Source: Candidatus Rhodoferax bjergmarkensis
GTDB lineage: Bacteria; Pseudomonadota; Gammaproteobacteria; Burkholderiales; Burkholderiaceae_C
Direction: 5' to 3'
DNA: 64,000 nt
Assembly: GCA_016708345.1 (NCBI GenBank)
Contig: JADJFX010000002.1
Coordinates: 124,001-188,000 of the forward strand
Positions 42,292 through 50,822 of the stretch are shown here, one piece after another (position 1 is the stretch's first letter; every line of letters begins with the position of its first letter). Position numbers and translations under genes: made by a program. Under the pieces are notes generated by a model. The model saw only the letters and a list, made by a program, of their open reading frames with translations, was not told the origin of the DNA and searched no databases.

Positions 42292-42355
42292 TTTTAACGT
42301 TTGAGTTCAGGCCGCTGCCCGTCAGGGCAGTCGCGCCTGCAACGAATGGTTGGGC
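42292..42355 (-). other. attC-like recombination site (cassette A)
   Basis: 64 bp on the minus strand from GCCCAAC (fits RYYYAAC) to GTTAAAA (fits GTTRRRY except the last base). The inner stem is CAGGC...CTGCCC / GGGCAG...GCCTG around TGAC, with TTCGTTG and ACTCAAACG flanks; the proportions are those of a typical integron attC. It lies 24 bp after the stop of the Cys-repeat gene and 4 bp before the start of the next gene. Confidence 0.82.
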
Positions 42356-42378
42356 ATCTTGTTGCTACGCCCGTAGGC

Positions 42379-43035
42379 TTACTTTCGAAATGTACTAAAC
42401 ATAGGCCATTTCATATTCGGTGGGTAGGCTTGTCGACTGCGCGGGTCTCCTCCACAGGCAACCTTTCCAGTACGGGAAACGATGCAGTCCGTGGCCCGTC
42501 CGCCGCACGCTACGTTGCCAGTTTTTGTTTCCACGCACTCGGTAGCTAGTCCGCCGCAAGCCACAGTTTCTGCAGAAGAAACTAGGCATTCTTTTGATAG
42601 CCCTCCGCAAGCGACCCCTCCCTCGTAAGACGTTTCACAGGCGCTGGACCTGCCGCCACAAGAGATGCCGCCTTCGTAGGTCTTGATGCAGCTACTTGAT
42701 AGACCACCGCACGATGCACCGCCCTCGTAAGTCTTTTCGCAACTGCTCGATTGACCGCCACAAGAGATGCCACCTTCGTAGGTCTTGATGCAGCTACTTG
42801 ATTGACCTCCGCACGATGCACCGCCCTCGTAGGTCTTTTCGCAACTGCTCGATTGGCCGCCACAAGAGACACCGCCTTCGTAGGTCTTTTCGCAACTGCG
42901 CGATTGACCGCCACAAGAGACGCCGCCTTCTGAAGACTTCTTGCAACTTGCGGATCCGCTTTCACAAAAGGCAATAGCGGGAAGTGAAAGAAGAAGTGCG
43001 CATATCAGGTATCGGATGCTCTTTTGCACGGTCAC
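42379..43035 (-). CDS. Cassette gene: secreted protein of ten 17-residue two-cysteine repeats
   Basis: A 218-residue protein. A signal peptide (YLICALLLSLPAIAFCES, cleavage likely after AIA) is followed by ten tandem units of 17 residues with the pattern S-x2-C-x-K-x-Y-E-G-G-x-x-C-G-G-x, for example SSSCEKTYEGGVSCGGQ, giving Cys spacings of 9 and 6. Units 3-6 alternate as E/I pairs, showing 102-bp higher-order duplication in the DNA; units 8-10 are more diverged (ATECVETKTGNVACGGR). A charged tail (NMKWPMFSTFRK) ends the protein. The start is GTG at 43035 with AGGGG just upstream. No family recognised; an extracytoplasmic disulfide-rich or metal-binding role is a guess. Confidence 0.75.
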   Translation of the reverse strand: MTVQKSIRYLICALLLSLPAIAFCESGSASCKKSSEGGVSCGGQSRSCEKTYEGGVSCGGQSSSCEKTYEGGASCGGQSSSCIKTYEGGISCGGQSSSCEKTYEGGASCGGLSSSCIKTYEGGISCGGRSSACETSYEGGVACGGLSKECLVSSAETVACGGLATECVETKTGNVACGGRATDCIVSRTGKVACGGDPRSRQAYPPNMKWPMFSTFRK

Positions 43036-43120
43036 TGCCCCTGGATAAAGATGCCCAACGAATAGTGTAGAGCACCGAAAAGTGCTCTAGAAGTTGGACA
43101 ATGCTCCATATGTTGGCCAT
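42962..43120 (-). CDS. Possible small open frame spanning the first attC-like site
   Basis: A 52-codon frame starting MANIWSIVQLLEHFSVLYTI has a perfect AGGAGG at 43126-43131, five bases before its ATG, and runs through the attC-like site into the start of the Cys-repeat gene. It may be the truncated end of a lost cassette gene or a leader that couples translation to the next gene. Weak support beyond the ribosome binding site. Confidence 0.3.
   Translation of the reverse strand: MANIWSIVQLLEHFSVLYTIRWASLSRGSDRAKEHPIPDMRTSSFTSRYCLL
43053..43099 (-). other. Short attC-like recombination site (upstream edge of the cassette array)
   Basis: 47 bp; on the minus strand GTCCAAC ... GTTGGGC, both boxes fitting RYYYAAC and GTTRRRY exactly. 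The inner stem is TAGAGCAC/GTGCTCTA around a 6-base loop. It is shorter than most attC sites, so it may be a deletion derivative. It lies 18 bp before the GTG of the Cys-repeat gene, the right place for the site of a preceding cassette. Confidence 0.6.
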
Positions 43121-43679
43121 CAAATCCTCCTGAAAGTGGCTTGCAGCCTCACTTTGACTGTTTATCGACTTTGTTAAATGGATATCGATATTCTGGCAGA
43201 GCTGACGACGTTCCGGCGCGATTCTGGTCCTGCAGGGCAAATCAAGAGATAAATTGGACGAGGGTGACGTATGACCGGTATCGCTGCCAAGCGGGTGCTC
43301 CCAAACCACTAATTCATTTGCCGCCTGCCTCCCCCAACTGCTCAAGCCGCCCGCAGTAGTCAGAGGCTATTGCGGCTGGAGACCTGGCGCACCCGCTGCG
43401 GTTTGGCGCGTGAATTCAGACGACCTGCACTGCACCCAACGTGCTGGCTTGCGTGGATCGGTTGAGTTGACTTTTTTGAGCGTTTGAGCAATAAATTAGA
43501 TACTTAAAAAGGCCATTCACGCATATAAACAGGGCGTAGCAAGCTATCTTTTTTGAATGAACTTATTGGATTAAATCATCACCTATGTTGAATCAATTTG
43601 AATGATGTCAGCAAACAGGATGGATGTTTAAGCGCCCCTCGGGGCCTAAACTTCAGGTCATCAAAAGGAGGGCACATCA
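43121..43679. other. Non-coding stretch between cassette array and pirin gene
   Basis: No integron integrase or other gene is seen. A dispersed-repeat copy lies at 43513-43555 (GGGCGTAGCAAGCTATC) and a small GCCCC/GGGGC hairpin at 43634-43645. The region probably marks the island edge. Confidence 0.45.
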
Positions 43680-44382
43680 TGCTAACGGTTCGCAAATCCA
43701 ATGACCGGGGCTACGCCGACCATGGCTGGCTCAAGTCGTTTCACAGTTTTTCTTTTGCCGGTTATTTCGACCCCCAGGCACATGGGCTGGGGCAATCTGC
43801 GTGTCATCAACGAGGACTGGATCGCTCCCGGCATGGGCTTTGGCACGCATGGCCACCGCGACATGGAAATCTTGACCTATGTGTTGAGTGGCTCGCTGGC
43901 GCACAAGGACAGCATGGGCAACGTCGAAACGATTGCGCCGGGCGAAGTGCAGCGCATGAGTGCAGGCTCGGGTGTGCAGCACAGCGAGTTCAGTCACGCG
44001 CCCAACGAAACCACCCATTTGCTGCAAATCTGGATCGAGCCGAACGTGAAAGGGGTGACGCCCGGCTATGAGCAAAAAATCTTTTTCGCCGCCCAAAAGC
44101 AGGGAACCTTGTGCCTGATCGCATCGAATGACGGGGCTCATGGCTCGGTGACGATGCATGCCGACGCTCGCCTGTACAGCGGCTTGTTCGATGGCGAACA
44201 GACCTTTTGATCTGACCTTGGATGCTCATCGAAAGTGCTACGTGCATCTGGTACGCGGCGAGCTGGAGGTCAATGGCAGCCGCCTCACCACGGGTGATGC
44301 AGCGCTCTTGGATGGTGAACGCCTGGTTCAACTCAGCCGGGGCATTGATGCCGAAGTGCTGGTGTTTGACCTGCAAAGCTGA
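43680..44382 (+). pseudogene. Pirin-family (quercetinase-like) protein, two frameshifts
   Basis: Bicupin pirin related to E. coli YhhW. Three frames assemble one protein: 43680 onwards (MLTVRKSNDRGYADHGWLKS, FHSFSFAGYFDPQ), 43782-44208 (MGWGNLRVINEDWIAPGMGF, GTHGHRDMEILTYVLSG with metal-binding His residues, GSGVQHSEFSHAPN) and 44205-44382 (LTLDAHRKCYVHLVRGELEV). One extra G at 43777-43778 and one extra T in the TTTT run at 44205-44208 explain both shifts. AAAGGAGGG precedes the ATG. Either two real mutations or two base-call errors; the codons look unrelaxed, which favours errors. The flavodoxin-like gene follows in the same direction. Confidence 0.85.
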
Positions 44383-44418
44383 GTTCTTATTTTTTTCCAC
44401 AAGCAAGGAGCATTCCAA

Positions 44419-44970
44419 ATGGCAAAAGTAGCGGTTGTTTTTCACTCGGGTTATGGTCACACCCTGCGCATGGCGCAATCGGTGGCCGAAGGCGCGGGGG
44501 CCGAGCTGGTGGCCATAGACGCAGACGGCAACTTGCCCGCCGGTGGCTGGGAGACCTTGGCGGCGGCGGATGCCATCATCATGGGCTCGCCCACCTACAT
44601 GGGCAGCGTGAGCTGGCAGTTCAAGAAGTTTGCCGATGCGTCGAGCAAGCCCTGGTACAGCCAAAGCTGGAAAGACAAGGTGTTTGCCGGTTTTACCAAC
44701 AGCGCCACCATGAACGGCGACAAGCTCTCAACCTTGCACTACCTGTTCACCCTTGCCATGCAGCACAGCGGTATTTGGGTCGGCACCGGCATGAAGGCCA
44801 GCAACAGCAAAGCCGCGCAGCGCAATGACCTCAATTACGTGGGCTCATTCGCCGGTGCCATGGCGCAGTCTCCGTCGGATGCTTCTGTCGCTGAAATGCT
44901 GCCGGGCGATCTGGAAACCGCCAGGTTGTTTGGCAAACGGGTGGCCGAAGTGGCGGCGCGTTTGCGTTAA
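44419..44970 (+). CDS. Flavodoxin-fold NAD(P)H-quinone reductase-like protein (WrbA-related)
   Basis: A 183-residue FMN-binding protein. VVFHSGYGHTLRMAQSVAEG is the phosphate loop, AAADAIIMGSPTYMGSVSWQ the isoalloxazine-binding segment and DKVFAGFTNSATMNGDK the third FMN loop. It differs from canonical WrbA in the T-x-TGNT-type loop, so the precise reductase type is open. AAGGAG lies upstream. It follows pirin by 36 bp; together they could respond to quinones or oxidative stress, and the LysR gene on the opposite strand ends 17 bp away. Confidence 0.85.
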   Translation: MAKVAVVFHSGYGHTLRMAQSVAEGAGAELVAIDADGNLPAGGWETLAAADAIIMGSPTYMGSVSWQFKKFADASSKPWYSQSWKDKVFAGFTNSATMNGDKLSTLHYLFTLAMQHSGIWVGTGMKASNSKAAQRNDLNYVGSFAGAMAQSPSDASVAEMLPGDLETARLFGKRVAEVAARLR

Positions 44971-44986
44971 ACGAACAGGGGGCGCA

Positions 44987-45898
44987 TCAAATGGTCTCGC
45001 ACACTGATTTGATGCTTTGCCTCAGCCACGTGGTGGCCAAATCCCGGTGCACACGTTCGTGCCATACCAGGGACAGCGCAAAAGGCGGGTAGGTAAAAGG
45101 CAGTGTCAAGAACTGCAGCCCCAGAAGATCCGCATAGCTGCGGGCTACCCGGGTTGGCAACGTCAGCAGGTAGTCTGAATTCATCACAATCACTGGGGCG
45201 GCCAGCATGTGGGGCACCTGCAGCGCGATGTTGAGCCTCAATCCGCTTTCTGCCATGCGTCGCTGAACCAGGTCGGGCAGGGTATTGCCTTTGAGGGCCA
45301 CCATCAGATGGGGTGCCATGCAGAACTGCATCAGCGAGAGCTCGCCCTGAATAGAAGGATGCCCCTTGCGCACCAGGCAGGCCAGGGTGTCTTGCAGCAT
45401 GACTTCTGAACGAAGGCCAGTGGGAATCGAATCAAAATGACCCCAGGCAACATCGACTTCGCCGTGGGTCAATGCGTTCACAGGTACCACCCCTTCGGTG
45501 GATTCAACGATGATCCGCACTTGGGGTGCTACCTGTTGAAGGCGCTGCATGAGCGGGGGCAAAACCACCAGTTCAAAGGCGTCGTTAGCGGCAATACGAA
45601 AGGTTTTTTGGGCGCTGGCCGGGTCAAAGTCGGTTGGTTTTTGCAGCGTGCGCTCAATGTCTTCAAGGATCAGGCGCAGCGGGTCGATCAGCTCCGCTGC
45701 GCGTGTGGTGAGCGTGTAGCCGCCCGCGCAACGCACCAGCAAGGGGTCGCCCAGCCACTGCCGCAGCTTGCTCACGGCGGCGCTCATGGCGGGCTGACTC
45801 ATGTGCAGCCGCGCCGCCGCACGGGTTACGCTGCGCTCGTTCAGCAGTGCGTCCAGCACCACCAGCAGGTTCAGGTTTTGGCGAGGTATATCCAGCAT
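44987..45898 (-). CDS. LysR-family transcriptional regulator
   Basis: A 303-residue regulator. The winged HTH lies at residues 5-65 (LNLLVVLDALLNERSVTRAA, ARLHMSQPAMSAAVSKLRQW), followed by a periplasmic-binding-like effector domain (FRIAANDAFELVVLPPLMQR, VDVAWGHFDSIPTGLRSEVM). It is of the NodD/NahR-like subgroup with NLL..LDALL at the start. It is divergent from the alpha/beta hydrolase gene at 46034, and a TATTTGT-N12-ACAAATA inverted repeat lies in between, so it probably controls that gene and itself. The inducer is unknown. Confidence 0.92.
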   Translation of the reverse strand: MLDIPRQNLNLLVVLDALLNERSVTRAAARLHMSQPAMSAAVSKLRQWLGDPLLVRCAGGYTLTTRAAELIDPLRLILEDIERTLQKPTDFDPASAQKTFRIAANDAFELVVLPPLMQRLQQVAPQVRIIVESTEGVVPVNALTHGEVDVAWGHFDSIPTGLRSEVMLQDTLACLVRKGHPSIQGELSLMQFCMAPHLMVALKGNTLPDLVQRRMAESGLRLNIALQVPHMLAAPVIVMNSDYLLTLPTRVARSYADLLGLQFLTLPFTYPPFALSLVWHERVHRDLATTWLRQSIKSVCETI

Positions 45899-45910
45899 TT
45901 GGATGTAATG

Positions 45911-45936
45911 TATTTGTTATATCTATTTTACAAATA
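45911..45936. promoter_or_regulatory. Probable LysR operator
   Basis: TATTTGT at 45911-45917 and ACAAATA at 45930-45936 form a perfect 7-bp inverted repeat around 12 bp, with a T-N11-A type core, 13 bp from the LysR start and about 100 bp before the hydrolase gene. This fits a LysR-type regulator binding site; function is inferred. Confidence 0.6.
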
Positions 45937-46033
45937 ATACTGCCGAATTTAAGCTCAGTTCATCCAACGGTGTGATTTGCTTTTTAAGACGCAGCGAACC
46001 AGCGCCGGCCTGTCACCGCAATAAGGAAGCACG

Positions 46034-47065
46034 ATGAAAAACCTGAAAAAGTTCAACAGCATGGGTCGCCGCCGCCTGATGGGTGGCGTGGTTGGCCTGG
46101 GCCTGGTGGCATTGCTGGGCGCAGGGGCCTTGACCCAAAGTGCGCTCACGTCCCATGAACGCACGCTGCATGCGCCGCCCGGCAAGCTGGTGAGCGTGGG
46201 AACACACCGCCTGCACCTTAACTGCCAGGGCAGCGGCCAACCGCTGGTGATGCTGGAGTCGGGTCTGAGCGGCTGGTCACAGGATTGGGCGCTGGTGCAG
46301 CCTGAGCTGGCAAAATTCACCACGGTGTGCAGTTACGACCGCGCGGGTTATGCGTGGTCTGACGATGCACCCGAGTCGCGCACCGGCCTCTTGGCGGTGC
46401 AAGACCTGCGCACCATGCTGCGCGCCGCTGGTCTGCAAGGGCCCATGGTGGTGGTGGGGCATTCATGGGGTGGCATGCTGGCCCAGATGCTGGCGCAAAC
46501 CCACTCCGAGGAAGTGGCGGGTTTGGTGCTGGTGGATGCCTTGCACCACGATCAAACTGCGAGCATGGACCCAGATGTTCATGCTCGCTACAGTCGTAAT
46601 ATGCGGTTTTTGACGGGTTCGGCTACTTGGCTTGCACCCTTGGGGCTCACCCGGCTGGCCGGTATGCCAGCCTCGGTGGTACTGGACAAGCTGCCCGCTT
46701 CCGAGCAAGTGTCAGCGCGTGCGCTGGCGATGCAGAGCAAAAACTACCGCGCCCTTTACACCGAATACATGGGCATCGACCCGGCCCTGGCGGTGGCCCG
46801 CAGCCTGCCGCCAGTGCCTGCGGTGCCGACCATTGTGCTCAGCACCCATGCCCTGAGCGAATTCCCCCCCGGTTGGGAGCTTGATTACATGCGCCAGCAC
46901 TGGATTGCCGGGCAGCGTGCGCTGGCACGAGAAACCGCCGCCAAGCATGTGGTGGTCGCCGATGCGGGGCACTACCTGCAACTGGAGCGAGCGGAGCTGG
47001 TGATTGCGTCGGTGCAGGAGGTGCTGCAAAAGGTTCGCTTGACGTCACCAATGGTCAGCAAATGA
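46034..47065 (+). CDS. Alpha/beta hydrolase, exported or membrane-anchored
   Basis: A 343-residue protein with an N-terminal GRRRLMGGVVGLGLVALLGA segment (hydrophobic, preceded by Arg residues; anchor or signal). The hydrolase core shows VMLESGLSGWSQDW (oxyanion region), CSYDRAGYAWSD, the nucleophile elbow VVVGHSWGGMLAQM (Ser near residue 149), the acid region and the catalytic His in VVVADAGHYLQLE. The substrate is unknown. It is divergent from the LysR gene, which probably regulates it. AAGGAAG precedes the ATG. Confidence 0.87.
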   Translation: MKNLKKFNSMGRRRLMGGVVGLGLVALLGAGALTQSALTSHERTLHAPPGKLVSVGTHRLHLNCQGSGQPLVMLESGLSGWSQDWALVQPELAKFTTVCSYDRAGYAWSDDAPESRTGLLAVQDLRTMLRAAGLQGPMVVVGHSWGGMLAQMLAQTHSEEVAGLVLVDALHHDQTASMDPDVHARYSRNMRFLTGSATWLAPLGLTRLAGMPASVVLDKLPASEQVSARALAMQSKNYRALYTEYMGIDPALAVARSLPPVPAVPTIVLSTHALSEFPPGWELDYMRQHWIAGQRALARETAAKHVVVADAGHYLQLERAELVIASVQEVLQKVRLTSPMVSK

Positions 47066-47105
47066 GCGTGAAACGTATGCATCTAAGTGGCGCTAATTTT
47101 CGCGT

Positions 47106-47837
47106 TTACTTGCGCAAAGCCGCGAAGGCTTCAAACTCCCAGCTGCGCATGGCCAGCAGCAGGGTGTAGCCTTCGCGTTCTTTTTCTGGCAGTTTCTGGT
47201 CGGCCAGGTGCGCCTGGGCAAAGTCTTGTGCCACGCGCTGCATGCGCTCCATGAACGAGGGTGCCAGGGCGCGGCTGACCGAGCCATGCACCAGCAGCAG
47301 GCCTTCGCCCGCGCCGTCAAAGCCGCCTGAAAAATAATCCAGCAGGGCGTTTTCACGAAAGTAGCTCATCACCGCGCCATGCGGCCGCCAGCGAAAAGTT
47401 TTGGCCAGCTTGAGGCGGTAGCGGTTGAGCGGGCGCAGCTCAATGATGCCGATGCGGTCCAACTGCACCAGGTATTTGATGCACTCGGCCTCGCTGAGGC
47501 GGTAGTTTGAGACGATTTGCTCCAGCGTCCACTGACTCAGCACACAAATCGCCACCAGCAGCAATTTCTTGTCCGCCACCACAGCGCGTTCCTGCTCTTG
47601 GGATAGCTGGGCCAGCAGCGGCTGATCATCGGCAATGCGGCGCGCCAAATCGGCAAAATCGAGCTTGAGCGCGCGGCAAATGGCATCAATGCGGGACAGC
47701 GTCATGTCGCCCTTGGCCAGCATGCGCTTGACGCTGGACTCCGCCATGCCCAGCGACAAAGCCAGATCGGCGTAGGTCATCTTCGCGGTTTTGAGTTCTT
47801 TTTTGAGGGCAGTGACGAGGTCGGCAGTGGTGCTCAT
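47106..47837 (-). CDS. XRE-family transcriptional regulator
   Basis: A 243-residue protein with an N-terminal helix-turn-helix (MTYADLALSLGMAESSVKRM, then LSRIDAICRALKLDFADLAR) and a C-terminal domain of about 170 residues that includes a winged-helix-like stretch (VSNYRLSEAECIKYLVQLDR, LNRYRLKLAK). I recognise the type as a Burkholderiales helix-turn-helix regulator of unknown target. It is divergent from the CREST-type membrane protein gene, with 115 bp between them containing TATCGATA palindromes near 47851. Confidence 0.82.
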   Translation of the reverse strand: MSTTADLVTALKKELKTAKMTYADLALSLGMAESSVKRMLAKGDMTLSRIDAICRALKLDFADLARRIADDQPLLAQLSQEQERAVVADKKLLLVAICVLSQWTLEQIVSNYRLSEAECIKYLVQLDRIGIIELRPLNRYRLKLAKTFRWRPHGAVMSYFRENALLDYFSGGFDGAGEGLLLVHGSVSRALAPSFMERMQRVAQDFAQAHLADQKLPEKEREGYTLLLAMRSWEFEAFAALRK

Positions 47838-47952
47838 GGGTATTAATTATCGATACTAAGTTGACTAAAATAATGCCATGTATGAAATTATGCAACTTAA
47901 ATGCTCTTGACTCACCCACACTGGCGTCCTTCTTCACGTACAAGGACTTTCC

Positions 47953-48750
47953 ATGAAAAAACCACTGAGCCGTTTTGAATTTGGCCTGTTGTTCACCTTG
48001 GCTGGCGCTGTGCTGCTGGCTTGTTGGGGCCCGGTGCTGATGCAGCCCGCACACTACCACGGCTTTGCCGATCAGCGTGGCTGGTTCGCTCTGCCGTTTG
48101 CGATGGATGTGCTGACCAATTTGCCTTTTGCCATCGGCGGCATCTGGGGGCTGCTGGTGCTGCGACGTCTGCCAAGCACTTTCACAGGCAGCGCCCAGCG
48201 TATCTTGGCCACCCTGTTTTTTGCCGGTCTGGTGCTGACCGCGCTGTGCTCGGGCTTTTACCACTGGCAGCCGGACGACGCGGGGCTGACGGTGGACCGC
48301 CTGGGCATGGTGGTCGCGTTTGCCGGTTTGCTGGGCTTGGCGGCAGCAGATCGTGTCAGTGCGCGCTCTGGCTGGGGCACGGCGGGGGCAGTGCTGTTGC
48401 TTGGCTCACTGTCGGTACTGGTGTGGGCCAGCTCTGGTAATTTATTGCCGTGGGTGGTACTGCAAGGTGGGGGTATGCTGCTAATAATGGCTTTGGCACT
48501 GCGCAAGCCGGTAGGGGGTGCATGGGGTATTGCCTGGGGCTTGGTGATTATCTTTTATGCCTTGGCCAAGGCGCTGGAGTTTGGCGACCATGCCGTCTTT
48601 GCGTGGACGCAGGGCTGGGTGTCTGGCCACAGCCTCAAGCATGTGATGGCTGCTTTGGCCGCCTGGCCTGTCATTGCCGTCATGCACAATGATGCAAAAG
48701 GCGCGCCATGCCACGTTCAACCCCTGCGCCACGGACTGTCTAGCCTGTAA
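47953..48750 (+). CDS. CREST-superfamily membrane hydrolase-like protein (alkaline-ceramidase-like)
   Basis: A 265-residue inner-membrane protein with about seven hydrophobic helices. Residues that define the CREST superfamily are visible: LCSGFYHWQPDD (S-x3-H), LTVDRLGMVVAF (Asp) and GHSLKHVMAALAAW (H-x3-H), predicted to bind zinc for amide hydrolysis. The substrate is unknown; ceramide-like lipids are uncommon in this group. The last 15 or so residues after HNDAK are unconserved. An XRE regulator is divergently encoded. The family assignment is by motif only. Confidence 0.75.
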   Translation: MKKPLSRFEFGLLFTLAGAVLLACWGPVLMQPAHYHGFADQRGWFALPFAMDVLTNLPFAIGGIWGLLVLRRLPSTFTGSAQRILATLFFAGLVLTALCSGFYHWQPDDAGLTVDRLGMVVAFAGLLGLAAADRVSARSGWGTAGAVLLLGSLSVLVWASSGNLLPWVVLQGGGMLLIMALALRKPVGGAWGIAWGLVIIFYALAKALEFGDHAVFAWTQGWVSGHSLKHVMAALAAWPVIAVMHNDAKGAPCHVQPLRHGLSSL

Positions 48751-48789
48751 TAACGCTGGTTCAGACAAAAAACCAACAAGGAAACACCT

Positions 48790-50730
48790 GTGAAATCAGA
48801 CACCTCAAGCCAGTGCGCGCAAGCCCCAGAGGCAGCGCCTGCGCATGCCAATCAGTTTGCGCTACTGAGTCAGCGCCGCTTTGCCCCGTTTTTCTGGACG
48901 CAGTTTTCCGGAGCGGCAAATGACAACCTGTTCAAATTTGCCTTCACCGTGATGGTGACCTACCAGCTCAGCGTGGAGTGGCTGTCGCCTTCGATGGCGG
49001 GACTGGTGATTGGCGCAGTGTTCATTCTGCCGTTTTTGCTGTTTTCAGCCACAGCCGGCCAGCTCACCGACAAGTATGACAAAACCGCCATGATCCGGTT
49101 CGTCAAAAATCTGGAAGTTGCCATCATGCTGCTGGCTGGCTATGGCTTTTATGCCAACCAGGTGCCGGTGCTGCTGGTGTGTACCTTTTTAATGGGGGTT
49201 CACTCCACACTGTTTGGCCCGGTCAAGTTTGCTTTGTTGCCCCAAGTTCTCAATGAGCGGGAACTCACGGGTGGCAATGGCATGGTGGAGATGGGCACCT
49301 TTGTGGCTATTTTGCTGGGGCAAGTTGCGGGCGGGTTGCTGGTAGCGATGCCGCAGGTAGGGCACCGCAATGTGGCCATTGCCTGTGTGGCCATGGCGCT
49401 GCTGGGGCGGCTGATGGCGGCTTACATTCCCGCAGCGCCAGCGACCGATCCGGGTCTGAAGATCAACTGGAATCCTTTTTCAGAAACATGGCGCAACCTC
49501 AAATTGGCGCACGGCAATGTGGTGGTGTTCCGCTCGCTGCTGGGTATCAGCTGGATGTGGTTTTTTGGTGCGGTGTTTTTGAGCCAGTTTCCCAGCTTTG
49601 CCAAAGAAGTGTTGCATGGCAATGAGCAGGTTGCCTCGCTGTTGCTGGTGGTGTTCTCCATAGGCATTGGCACCGGATCGCTGTTGTGCGAGGTGCTGAG
49701 CCGTCGCCATGTGGAGATTGGTCTGGTGCCGCTGGGTGCGATTGGCATGAGTATTTTTTCGGTGGACCTGTACTTCGCGTCCAAAGGCTTGCCGCCCGCC
49801 GAGGTGATGGGCCTGGGTGCTTTTCTGGCACATGCCGCGCACTGGCGTGTGATGGCCGACCTGGCCTTGCTGAGCCTGTTTGCCGGTTTGTACAGTGTAC
49901 CCATGTATGCGCTGATTCAGCTGCGCAGCCAGCCCACCCACCGCGCCCGCATCATTGCGGCCAACAATATTTTGAACGCACTGTTCATGATTGCCAGCTC
50001 GGTGATTGCCGGGGCTCTGCTCAAAGGCGGTTTCACCATTCCACAGGTGTTTTTGTTCACCGGTCTGGCCAATGCGGTGGTGGCGTTTCATATCTTTTTG
50101 GTGGTGCCGGAGTACTTGCTGCGCTTTGTGGCCTGGGTGTTGTCGCACTTTATCTACCGCTTCAAGGTCAGGGGTGAGGAGAACATTCCAGACGGTGCCG
50201 CGATTTTGGCCTGCAACCACGTAAGTTTTGTGGATGCCGTGCTGTTGATGGCGGCCAGCCCACGGCCTATCTACTTCATCATGGACCACCGCATTTTCAA
50301 GGTGCCGGTGCTGGGCTGGCTGTTTCGCTTGGGCAAGGCCATTCCCATTGCCCCGCGTGCTGAAGACCCGCAAGCCTACGAAGCCGCGTTTGATGCCGCC
50401 GTCAAGGTGCTCAAAGAGGGTGATTTGCTGGCCATTTTCCCTGAAGGCGGCATCACCAGAGATGGCACGCTGCAGGAGTTCAAAGGCGGCATCATGAAGA
50501 TTCTGGAGCGCGCAGAGCAGCAAGGCATTCACGCTCCCGTGGTGCCGATGGCGCTTACCAACCTGTGGGGCTCTTTTTTCAGCCGGGTGGAGCAGGGTGG
50601 TGCCATGGTGCGACCGTTTCGCCGCGGCGCGTTCAGCCAGGTGGGGCTGAATGTGGGGGCGGCCATGGCACCGGCCGATGTGCAGCCGCAAGTACTGCGG
50701 GAGCGGGTGCAGACATTGCTGGGTAGTTAG
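48790..50730 (+). CDS. MFS transporter fused to a PlsC-type acyltransferase (lysophospholipid transport and re-acylation)
   Basis: A 646-residue fusion. Residues 30-430 form a 12-helix MFS domain (FFWTQFSGAANDNLFKFAFT is the LplT-like start), residues 435-646 an acyltransferase (PDGAAILACNHVSFVDAVLL with the H-x4-D catalytic motif; IFPEGGITRDGTLQEFKGG acyl-acceptor motif). The combination matches LplT plus the acyltransferase half of Aas, which flip and re-acylate lysophospholipids in the inner membrane. There is no acyl-ACP synthetase domain here. Start codon is GTG at 48790 with AAGGAAAC upstream. It lies 37 bp after the CREST gene. Confidence 0.9.
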   Translation: MKSDTSSQCAQAPEAAPAHANQFALLSQRRFAPFFWTQFSGAANDNLFKFAFTVMVTYQLSVEWLSPSMAGLVIGAVFILPFLLFSATAGQLTDKYDKTAMIRFVKNLEVAIMLLAGYGFYANQVPVLLVCTFLMGVHSTLFGPVKFALLPQVLNERELTGGNGMVEMGTFVAILLGQVAGGLLVAMPQVGHRNVAIACVAMALLGRLMAAYIPAAPATDPGLKINWNPFSETWRNLKLAHGNVVVFRSLLGISWMWFFGAVFLSQFPSFAKEVLHGNEQVASLLLVVFSIGIGTGSLLCEVLSRRHVEIGLVPLGAIGMSIFSVDLYFASKGLPPAEVMGLGAFLAHAAHWRVMADLALLSLFAGLYSVPMYALIQLRSQPTHRARIIAANNILNALFMIASSVIAGALLKGGFTIPQVFLFTGLANAVVAFHIFLVVPEYLLRFVAWVLSHFIYRFKVRGEENIPDGAAILACNHVSFVDAVLLMAASPRPIYFIMDHRIFKVPVLGWLFRLGKAIPIAPRAEDPQAYEAAFDAAVKVLKEGDLLAIFPEGGITRDGTLQEFKGGIMKILERAEQQGIHAPVVPMALTNLWGSFFSRVEQGGAMVRPFRRGAFSQVGLNVGAAMAPADVQPQVLRERVQTLLGS

Positions 50731-50822
50731 CGGTTGCCGCGTAATCTGTCGCTGTTTGTAAATTTTGAGTCATCGAGTAAGTCAGTATTCGAGTAAGTGA
50801 ATCAACTGTTCAGGAGATATTC

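Noticed and set aside
42379..43035. Regular 51-bp repeats that could suggest a CRISPR array
   Set aside because: The repeats are contiguous, in frame and code for a repetitive protein; there are no spacers and no cas genes.
43434..43467. ACCCAAC ... GTTGAGT pair as a fourth attC site
   Set aside because: Only about 34 bp, with no internal stem pairing, so the boxes are likely chance matches.
49480..50691. 403-residue minus-strand open frame opposite the MFS-acyltransferase gene
   Set aside because: Antisense shadow with no recognisable motif.
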